Source: Dromiciops gliroides (taxonomy: Eukaryota; Chordata; Mammalia; Microbiotheria; Microbiotheriidae). From it: DNA of 64,000 nt. Below the pieces are notes generated by a model. That model saw only the letters and a program-made list of their open reading frames with translations. It ran no database searches and had not been told where the DNA came from. Where the stretch lies: NCBI RefSeq assembly GCF_019393635.1, contig NC_057861.1, forward strand, positions 91,804,827 through 91,868,826, read 5' to 3'. Made by a program: the position numbers and the translations under genes. Below, in pieces: positions 56,871-64,000 of this stretch (within the stretch, counting starts at the first letter, position 1; every line of letters starts with the position of its first letter).

Positions 56871-58150
56871 CACTGAGAGTTCCCCATGCTGATTAAATGA
56901 CAGGTATGGATCTGTGCCTATATTTATGCCACTTATTATGTAATTTTTTATCTTTGTATGTGTGGGTGCAAAGAAAGTCAACAATACTGGTTTTGCCTAC
57001 AAGAAGCTCCCATTGTAATGAAAGAAAATAAAACAGCAAAGAAATAACTAGGTGCATATATGATGTATTTAAAAAAAATTTTACATGATGTATTTAGAGG
57101 AAGTAAAATATATCTCAAAGAGAAGGCATTAGAACAAACTTCCTAAAAATCAGAGCAGTCCAAAGTGGAATGAATTGCTTTGAAAGATGGTATTCTTTTT
57201 TAATAAGTCAAAGGCTGTATGACTACTTGCCATATATGCTATAGATTTGGATTTGTCTGGATAAGCACTGAGATTCTTCCAGCACTAAATTCTGGATCTG
57301 TTTATGTAAATTAATGCTTGTATATGGACATTCCTACACATATATGTGTATATTCTTTCATACAGTTACTGTGCTTGGAACTGTAGATATTAAAATGAAA
57401 AATGATACAACTGGAGCTATTCTTATAGGTTTTCCATTATATCCTTGGGAGTCAAGGGTCCTCAAGCAGGCTGAGGAATCAGCAGACTAATGCAAATCTG
57501 TCAATATAAAGTGGATATTATAACTCCTACCCTCTTATCCCAACAGGCTGTGGTAAAGTTTAATTCAAGTTCAAGAAGGTTTTTGTAAACTATGTTGATA
57601 CATAAATGCAAGCAGTTACAGTTATTCATATTTTTGCCTAGAACTACCTGATTCAAATCCAAGATGCCTTTCTTCTTCAGAGATTACTCTTTTAACCTCA
57701 AGTGTCTTATTAATTAACTGTAGACAAACCAAATGAACTTGCCAACTGCAAGCACCTAAAGGACTTAAAAGAAATCCTTTATTTCTTTCAACCTAAATTG
57801 GAAAGAATCCAGCTTAATTCAAATTATGAAGATTTTGTTTTGCTTTGCTTTTTATTTTCCTCATAAATCCAATTTCCTCTGGGGCCATTGACACCACTCT
57901 ATTCTCCTTCGAATGTCAGAAGATTCCAATTTCCTTGCTAAGAAGAATTTAGGCCTTTGATCAGATGGCAGCATGTGAACTTTCAGAATTACCAATAATT
58001 TTTAATGGGATAATAGCATTTTGGTTTTCTCTTCAATCACAAGGACTTTTAGCATTTGCTGGTTCTGTGTTTGTATGCCTTTTCTAAGTCTGAGATGATC
58101 TTTTTGAAGAGCCAAGGTGCTCAGAATAAAATTAATCTCCCTTGTGGGAC
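56870..58150. other. Mostly unassigned stretch
   Basis: A small ancient L3-like piece (about 56,985-57,060, caagaagctcccattgtaat) is the only recognised item. Confidence 0.35.
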
Positions 58151-58162
58151 CTACAAGCAAAC

Positions 58163-58345
58163 AAAAACAAAACAACAACAACAACAACAAAAAAACAAAA
58201 GAAAGGAAGGAGGGAAGGAAGGAAGGAAGGACGGAAGGAAGGGAGGGAGGGAGGGAGGGAGGAAGGAAGGAAGGAAGGAAGGAAGGAAGGAAGGAAGGAA
58301 GGAAGGAAGGAAGGAAGGAAGGAAGGAAGGAAGGAAGGAAGGAAG
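58163..58345. repeat. (AAC)n then large (GGAA)n microsatellite
   Basis: An AAC run (58,166-58,190) and an A/AAAG bridge are followed by GGAA/GGGA units. From about 58,258 to 58,344 the GGAA repeat is essentially uninterrupted, about 21 units. All long Lys/Glu/Gly or Leu/Pro/Ser frames across it are artefacts. From 58,350 to 58,850 nothing was recognised. Confidence 0.97.
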
Positions 58346-58849
58346 AAAAGGAAATATACACTTCACCTTTCATTGAGTAATTTTCCTCTTCAGATATCTA
58401 CATGGGTATAATCCTGTCTGTCTGGCTATCTCTCTTTTTTCTTTCTTTGGTTTAGCCAAGACTTGTGAACTCATCTCTCTTAAGAAATGAAATGGCTCTT
58501 ATATCTTTCAAGCCATTCAAAATTCTGGAAAGATTCATCTGCTTCTTTTTTTAATCTGTCTATAGAACTTTCAGTGTAGAAATCTCCACCAGAAATATAA
58601 ACAGCTTACCTTTACCTTATCTTACAGAGTATCTTAGTGCAATAAGAGGTTGTGACTTCTACACTGTCACATACTTAGTATTTGTCATAGGCAGGACTTG
58701 AACCTTCATCTTACTAACTCAAAGACTGTCATTTTATTCCTTGGACTTATGATGACCTTTAAAAACATCTGGAATATTTTAGAAATTATTCTTGTTTAGA
58801 TAGGCATTTAGATAGAATTAACCTGTGAATAGAATTTTGAGATAAGGAG

Positions 58850-59105
58850 GGAAGGGAATAAGCATTTATATAATACCTTCTACATGCCAGGCATTGTGCC
58901 AAGCACTTTTTACAATACTCTCTCATTTGATCCTCACAACAATTCTGAAAGGTAGGTACTATTATTATTCCCATTTTACATTTGAAGAAGCTGAGAAAGC
59001 TTAAGTGACTTTTCCAGAGTCACACAGTTAGTAAATATCTGATACTGGATTTGAACTTAGGTCTTCTTGACCTCAGACCTTGTGCTCCACGTAGCACCAC
59101 CAGCT
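58850..59105 (-). mobile_element. THER1 SINE, near full length
   Basis: Starts with the LINE-like tail complement (ctacatgccaggcattgtgcc), then catttgatcctcacaacaat, cagagtcacacagttag and ggatttgaacttaggtc. Confidence 0.85.
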
Positions 59106-59189
59106 ATATCTTTCAACACTTTGATTCTATGGTTTTAGATTTGCCCAAGGTGATGGAGCTATTAAGTGGTAAAGCTTCAACTTGAACTA

Positions 59190-59390
59190 AATCATATGAT
59201 TATAAGAGCATAAAGTTCTTTGAGGCCTTTTAGTACAACCCCCAAGTTTAAGGCTGAGAAATCTAAGGACCATAGAGTTTAAATAGAGCTGGAGGTCAGG
59301 CAGCTACTAAGTAATGGGCATGGGTTTGACCCAGGTATTCTGAAACCAGCTCTAGTACACTTCTCAATATGCTACACTGCCTTTATGTAA
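59190..59390 (-). mobile_element. MIR SINE
   Basis: ctttgaggccttttagtaca, taaggctgagaaatctaagg and gggtttgacccaggtattc. From 59,390 to 59,790 nothing was recognised. Confidence 0.7.
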
Positions 59391-59795
59391 GTAGAAACAA
59401 ATATAATTCTGAATTCCTCCCTCTCTGATGGATGAGTAGTTGAATACAGAATCTAATAGTAGCTCCATGCTTTTTTATGCCTATGCCTCTGTAGTTTCAA
59501 ATGTGTCCAGCAAAATGAAAAATGTATGTCCTTTCTAGAAAACTTCTGGAGAGCCTAACCACTAAGACCTATGGTATAATTCTGACCTGGCATTCCATTT
59601 CATATGCAATCTAGTAAACTCAAAACAGTAGAAAGGTTTATGTCTCTTTTTTTCTTTCTTTTAATAAACATTACAAAAAAAGCAATCATACTAGACCCCA
59701 AACTGCTCATTTACAAATGAATTACAGTTGCTGGTAATTAGTTTTATTGCTTAATGAATTTCAGCTAGTGAAGAGATAAGTTTTCTTAGAAGAAT

Positions 59796-59995
59796 ATATA
59801 TACATCTATATATATATATAGATAGATATATATGTGTGTATGTATACACACATACCCACATGTGTGTGCATATATATGTGCATATAATATATGTGTGTGT
59901 ATATATATAGTGTATATATGTGCATATAATATATATGTGTATGTATATCTATATATATACACACCACATATATACCATATACACACACTTACTAT
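59796..59995. repeat. TA/TG/CA compound microsatellite
   Basis: About 200 bp of alternating purine-pyrimidine units, partly self-complementary. Frames across it are artefacts. Confidence 0.93.
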
Positions 59996-60149
59996 TTTTG
60001 AGTCTTTCTTAGAATTAATCTGTGAATTTCCATTCTAAGGTACTGAAACTCTTCCCCATGGGACCCAGAATCTACTACGAATCAATGAAATGTTGATATT
60101 TTCACATAGTTCATACTTCAACTCTAAAATTTAGAAGTAGTAGATTGTA

Positions 60150-60300
60150 AGGGAAAGAACACTGCAACTGGAGTCAAAATAAAGCCCAGCTTTGCCTCTT
60201 TCCAAGTATGTTAAATTGAACAAGTTGTTTTCCTTCTTTAAATGTGATTTTCCTTATATATAAAGTAGGACTTATAATAATGCTTGTACTAACTACTTTT
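60150..60300 (+). mobile_element. MIR SINE
   Basis: gaacactgcaactggagtca and aaagcccagctttgcctc. An L2 terminal-like piece (gtgtgttttttgactgag, near 60,412) follows. Confidence 0.6.
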
Positions 60301-60444
60301 ATAGGCATTGGGTTTACTGAGAAAATGAAAGGAGATAAATTTCTTGTGGGCTGGTAGTAGGTCTATCTTTAAACTTCTTCGCACAATACCCTACAAATAA
60401 TAAGAGTTTAATGTGTGTTTTTTGACTGAGTGAATGAATGAACT

Positions 60445-60690
60445 AGGAGGCAGTCTTGCATAATTCATAAACATGCAGTCAAAAGGACATGGAATTAAAA
60501 CCATCCTCAGATACTTACCAGTTGTGTAATTCTGGACAAGTCACTTAATCTCTCATAAACTCAGGTTCCTCATATATAAAATGGAGATAATATTAGTACC
60601 TACCTTAATGGGTCATTGTGAGGATCAAATAATAAATATTTTGCTTTCTAACCTTGAAGAACTACATAAATGCCTATTGACTATGACCAC
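60445..60690 (+). mobile_element. THER1/MIR SINE
   Basis: ctaggaggcagtcttgcata, tgtgtaattctggacaagtc, aaatggagataatattagta and cattgtgaggatcaaataa. Confidence 0.82.
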
Positions 60691-60790
60691 CACTACTACT
60701 ACTATTACTACTATCACCACCACCACCACTACCACTACTACTACTATTACTTATTATTATTATTATTATTAATTACTATCACTATTATTT
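60685..60790. repeat. (ACT/ACC)n then (TTA)n triplet repeat
   Basis: It has grown from the 3' end of the preceding THER1. From 60,790 to 61,085 nothing was recognised. Confidence 0.92.
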
Positions 60791-61091
60791 ACACAAATAT
60801 AACATGAACTATATCCTGGAGGATAGTAACCTTTTGACTCTGGGCAAGTCATTAGTCCATTGGTAGTCTATGCTTTGAAACTATAATTTGCAAAGAAATT
60901 CCTGATCCCATTTGTACAGGGATTTTGCTCATCTGGCTATTACTATGTCAATGAATTCACAGGTCCATTCCTAATTCCCATTCTTACTGCAAATATCCCT
61001 CATGTATATTAAATATCTAAAATCATAGCTCATTTGGCTTGATGTTAGACTGACTTGACTGAAATTTTAAAGGTCCCTGATTCATTCCTGG

Positions 61092-61597
61092 TGTGATGAA
61101 ATAATGGGATTTAGCAGATACTCAAAGACCCACCTGGAGATTAATCTATACTGATTGAATCAAGTGAGAGTGATTGACTGCTGATTGAGCCTACTTCAAG
61201 TTAACTGGATTGTAATCACACCTGACTATCTCTTAAGAAGGTATTGTTCTCAGAAGCTAGACTGTGAACTCAACTTGAGAACACCTTCAAAACCAATGGA
61301 TTTGGATGATGCCAACCAATCAGCTTGAAGCAGTGTGTAAGGACTGCCTCTGTTCCAGACCTATAAAAAGCTTCCACACTCAGCTTGCTGGAGAGTTCCT
61401 GATTAAAACAGGCTTGTGGAGGAGGACTTCAGGAAGAACCCAACCAGGCTGGAACTCTAGGCTAGGTAGGACTTCTGTTTCTTAACTTTCTGAACTCCTT
61501 GTAAATATCTGTATGCTTTAATAAATGTTTAATGCCCAAAGACTGGTGCTGAAGCTTCTAATTTAAGGCAACCACAATTTAGATTTTCAACATCACA
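61092..61597 (+). mobile_element. Solo LTR (ERV1-like, 4-bp TSD)
   Basis: A 506-bp LTR with a perfect 7-bp terminal inverted repeat (TGTGATG...CATCACA). The exact TSD CTGG lies at 61,088-61,091 and 61,598-61,601. It has a TATA box TATAAAAAG (61,362-61,370) and AATAAA (61,520-61,525), in LTR order and spacing. It is related to the LTR at 10,400 by shared blocks around the polyadenylation signal and mid-LTR. No internal region adjoins it. Confidence 0.9.
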
Positions 61598-61834
61598 CTG
61601 GGTTTTAACAGTAAAGAAGAGTCCTCAAAAGGAAATTCCTTATTCATAAGGGAATCTTAGAGGAGAGGAAAATTATTATAGTAATGCCAGGCCTACTTCT
61701 GATAAATACTGAACAATGATTTAACCTTTCAGCAACCCAAGAAAAGTCTCTAAGATTAGAAATAACAGATGCAAAAAAGTAAACCCCAATCAGTCAGTCA
61801 ACCTGCATTTATTAGGCACTTACCTATGTCAGGT

Positions 61835-62035
61835 AGGTTAGATGGTATAGAGGATAGACCACTAGAGTCAGGAAAACTCTAGTTCAAATCTGTCCTCAGA
61901 CACTTAGTACGTGGGCAATTCTCTTAACCCTGTTAAATGAGGTGGAGAAGGAAATGGCAAACCACTCCATTATCTTTGTCTAGAAAACCCCCAAAGGTGT
62001 CATGAAGTGTCAGATATGACTGAAAAAAATGACTA
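61835..62035 (+). mobile_element. Second marsupial SINE family (MAR4-like)
   Basis: aggttagatggtatagagga, gtggagaaggaaatggcaa, atctttgtctagaaaacccc and atgaagtgtcagatatgact. Confidence 0.82.
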
Positions 62036-62049
62036 AAAAAATAAGAACC

Positions 62050-62353
62050 TAAACTACCTGTGCCAACCTCTGTGCTAGGTTCTGGGAACAGAAATACAAA
62101 GAATGAAGCCATGCATATTCACAAGGAGCTAATGTATAAAGTATTATACATGAATGTATAATTTATACATATAATAACATTATATAAGAAAATAATTCAT
62201 ATTAATAAAAACATAAAATAATAAAATAAAAAATATTTTGGGATGAAGGGCACTAGAAGTTGGGGTGATTAAGAAAGGCTTCAATATCAAAGTTGGTACT
62301 TAAGCTGAATCTGTAAGGTGAAGAGCAAATCAAAAGTAAGAAGTATGCATGCT
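62050..62353 (+). mobile_element. Ancient L3-like repeat, left part
   Basis: ctctgtgctaggttctggga, attcacaaggagctaatgta, then aggcttcaatatcaaag and acttaagctgaatctg. Same order as 22,135-22,605. It is interrupted by a SINE at 62,354. Confidence 0.55.
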
Positions 62354-62501
62354 GGGGGTAGCTAGGTGGCACAACAGATAAAGCACCGGCCCTGGATTCA
62401 GGAGGACCTGAGTTCAAATCCAGCCTCAGACACTTGACACTTACTAGCTGTGTGACCCTGGGCAAGTCACTTAACCCCCATTGCCCCGCAAAAAAAAAAA
62501 A
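62354..62501 (+). mobile_element. MAR1/WSINE1-type SINE nested in ancient repeat
   Basis: TSD AAGAAGTATGCATGCT (62,338-62,353) and AAGAAGGGTGCATGCT (62,502-62,517). Confidence 0.95.
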
Positions 62502-62559
62502 AAGAAGGGTGCATGCTTTAGTCATGGATCATTGCCAAAGGAAGTTCATTAGGAGCTTT

Positions 62560-62735
62560 TTATGTCAATTGCATATTTTAAATATATGTGTGCATGCACA
62601 CAATATATGTATATGTTTATCTAGCATATATCTATCATCTATATTCATCTATCATATCTGTCTATTTTCTCTATATATACATACATGAATACACACATAT
62701 CTACACATACATACACACATGCCTATACATAGAGT
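62560..62735. repeat. TATG/CATA/TCTA compound microsatellite
   Basis: Short units of tatatg, atctatc and acatac. A MIR-like remnant (tctggttatataaccttgtg) follows at about 62,765-62,860. Confidence 0.85.
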
Positions 62736-62892
62736 AATGGAGAGCTAGTCAACCTTAATCAAAGAAACTGTATTTCATTCCCCATATCTGACAGAGTCTG
62801 GTTATATAACCTTGTGTTAGTCATTTAACATTTCAGTCTTCATGATTAACAATACAATTCTTTAGTTCTTTCAATACTGCCATGTCCAAATA

Positions 62893-63012
62893 CACACACA
62901 CATATACACACGTATGTGTGTATCAATATAGCCTGCTTGTGTATATACACACATATGCACATACACACATATATTGCATATGTGTGTATATGTACACAAG
63001 TAGGCAATATTG
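62893..63012. repeat. Long imperfect inverted repeat in a CA/TG tract
   Basis: The left arm 62,924-62,959 and right arm 62,975-63,012 are near-complementary over about 36 bp with a loop of about 15 bp. The arms include non-repetitive sequence (caatatagcctgcttgtg opposite acacaagtaggcaatattg), so the pairing is not only a microsatellite effect. Confidence 0.85.
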
Positions 63013-63111
63013 ATGCATACCAACTTCTTCAAGAATGTTTTTTGATAACAAGGACTATTCCTGACTTTTAATCTTCAGCATTTAACACAGTGACTTTCAA
63101 TAAATCTTTGT

Positions 63112-63320
63112 TTAATTAAACTTCACTTAAGCACCCACTATGTGCCAGGCACTGTGCTAAATAGAGGGCATATAAAAAGAGATAAAATATAGTCCCTTTC
63201 CTGACAGAGCTTACAATCTAATGGGGAAGACAACAGAAAACAAATACACACACACACACATATGTTTATACAGGATAAATAGGGAAAGAGCTAAAATTAA
63301 ACTAAAGGACTAAAATTAAG
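63112..63320 (+). mobile_element. Ancient L3/CR1-like 3' fragment
   Basis: cacttaagcacccactatgt, gccaggcactgtgctaa and agagcttacaatctaatggg. It lies directly against the SDHD retrocopy. A short L2-like end precedes it at about 63,055-63,110. Confidence 0.65.
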
Positions 63321-63326
63321 ACGAAA

Positions 63327-64000
63327 TGGGGGTCACGTGACCTTGAACGCTTCGAGCGGATATGCCGTTGGCTGCGACTGTGGCGCTGGCGTGCCTGAAC
63401 CTTTTAAGCTGCGCCAGAGGGGGCTGAGCTCTGCTCCTGGGTCCCCAGGTGGTCAGACCTGCTTTCACCTCTGCGTCTCCACCGGACCGACCTGCCCCCG
63501 GAGTACGGCACGTCCACCAGTCTGCCAGCCACTACTCTAACTCTAAGGCTGCATTTCTGCACTGGACTAGTGAGAGAGACGTCTTGCTGCTGCTGGGCCT
63601 GCTCTCAACTGCCTATCTGGTCCCGACCTCTGTGGTGGACTACTCATTGGCTGAAGTCCTCGCTCTCCATGGTCACTGGGGTCTTGGACAGCTTGTTACT
63701 ATGTTCATGGAGACAAGTTGGTGAAAAGAGCCAATGCAGGTCTCTTTATGCTCTCAACTTTGATCTTTGCAGGACTCTGCTATTTCAATTACCATGATGT
63801 GGAGCCTCTGAACTTCCTGAGAAAAGAAATGATTATACACCCATTGCCTCTGCTCTATCACATTATTAATCAATGAAAATGAGAGGAAAGTAGCAATGAA
63901 CTCCACTGATGAGACCTCCCCTGTTCTCCAGTCAGGCACAGGTATTTCAACAATTGGTCTCTATGAGAAATATAATCGCAGAAGGATTGGATGAAGGAAA
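63327..64000 (+). pseudogene. SDHD: SDHD processed pseudogene (retrocopy), partial at window edge
   Basis: The parent gene encodes the small membrane-anchor subunit D of mitochondrial complex II. The copy starts at ATG 63,362 with a transit-peptide-like stretch. Frame-broken matches to SDHD follow: [48 protein letters not shown] (63,449-63,700) and [12 protein letters not shown] (about 63,767-63,802). Known SDHD has [26 protein letters not shown] and [15 protein letters not shown] coding sequence is split by introns in the genome; here it is continuous, so this is a reverse-transcribed mRNA. Damage includes an early stop (about 63,425) with a frame change, an apparent 4-bp loss after LVT (about 63,700) that removes the conserved Asp-Tyr, and loss of the last codons before the stop. 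Sequence after about 63,815 should be 3' UTR; the poly(A) end lies outside the window. A partial real gene is unlikely because of the breaks. Confidence 0.93.
63331..63342. promoter_or_regulatory. CACGTG E-box palindrome
   Basis: GGTCACGTGACC is a perfect 12-bp palindrome containing GTCACGTGAC, the form bound by USF and by TFEB/MITF-type factors. It lies 20-31 bp upstream of the retrocopy's ATG, in the CpG-containing segment inherited from the parent 5' UTR. No activity can be inferred. Confidence 0.5.

Noticed and set aside
58002-58376. Open frames of 71-123 codons on both strands
   Set aside because: They are translations of the GGAA microsatellite (Lys/Glu/Gly or Leu/Pro/Ser repeats).
63327-63940. 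Functional SDHD gene
   Set aside because: The frame is broken in several places and the conserved Asp-Tyr after LVT and the C-terminus are lost. There are no introns.
1-64000. An undescribed multi-gene system
   Set aside because: No intact gene cluster is present. Nearly all structured sequence is explained by transposable elements, simple repeats and one processed pseudogene.

Overview
This window reads as ordinary marsupial nuclear DNA. It is AT-rich, strongly CpG-poor and intron-less-gene-poor. The defining signature is about 16 copies of a roughly 150-bp tRNA-derived SINE (MAR1/WSINE1 type), many flanked by 9-16 bp target-site duplications (TSDs). It also carries HAL1/L1 elements with the 3' ends typical of marsupials, THER1/MIR SINEs, L2 and CR1/L3 fossils, and solo LTRs. 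I cannot tell an American from an Australian marsupial by eye. I find no intact protein-coding host gene, no tRNA or rRNA gene and no CRISPR array; short open frames are nearly all repeat-derived or chance.

Layout. 1-5.4 kb: SINE, a palindromic mariner-like MITE, a minus-strand L1 (3' UTR and ORF2 end), a second L1 3' UTR, and a MIR. 5.4-12.5 kb: LTR-like pieces, an L2 split by an LTR-like block and a SINE, and a CR1 copy split by a solo LTR. 12.5-24.4 kb: L2, many MIR/THER1, a long ancient L3-like repeat holding a SINE, and an L1/HAL1 3' end inserted into a MIR. 24.4-27.7 kb: an L2 interrupted by a solo LTR, a THER1 interrupted by a SINE, and a 1.1-kb GC- and purine-rich solo LTR. 27.7-31 kb: mostly unassigned sequence, with a MIR-tail minisatellite and a complex unassigned block at about 29.1-29.65 kb. 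31-36.5 kb: an L1 3' region, then a HAL1 element with its 5' end (YY1-like site) and ORF1 remnant, each with nested SINEs. 36.5-41.6 kb: mostly unassigned, with a CR1 fossil at 39.2-39.97 kb. 41.6-45.1 kb: a decayed minus-strand L1 ORF2 next to an oppositely oriented L1 endonuclease segment, consistent with a 5' inversion. 45-56 kb: SINEs, a 1.2-kb L2 copy with a recognisable degenerate reverse-transcriptase motif, two related hAT-like pieces and a HAL1/L1 3' end. 56-63.3 kb: two more solo LTRs, a large GGAA microsatellite, further MIR/SINE copies and a long imperfect hairpin.

The only recognisable host-gene sequence is a processed pseudogene of SDHD (succinate dehydrogenase membrane anchor subunit D), from about 63,327 to the right edge. 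It is spliced, damaged, and begins beside a 12-bp CACGTG palindrome.

Five solo LTRs (10,400; 24,600; 26,570; 56,128; 61,092) each show TG...CA ends and an exact 4-bp TSD, and three sit inside older repeats. I see no evidence for an undescribed multi-gene system. The points most worth a second look are the SDHD retrocopy, the solo-LTR set, the large purine-rich LTR, the possible twin-primed L1, the MIR-tail minisatellites, the hairpin at about 62.9-63.0 kb and the unassigned block at about 29.1-29.65 kb. Family names come from recognition by eye, not from a database search.
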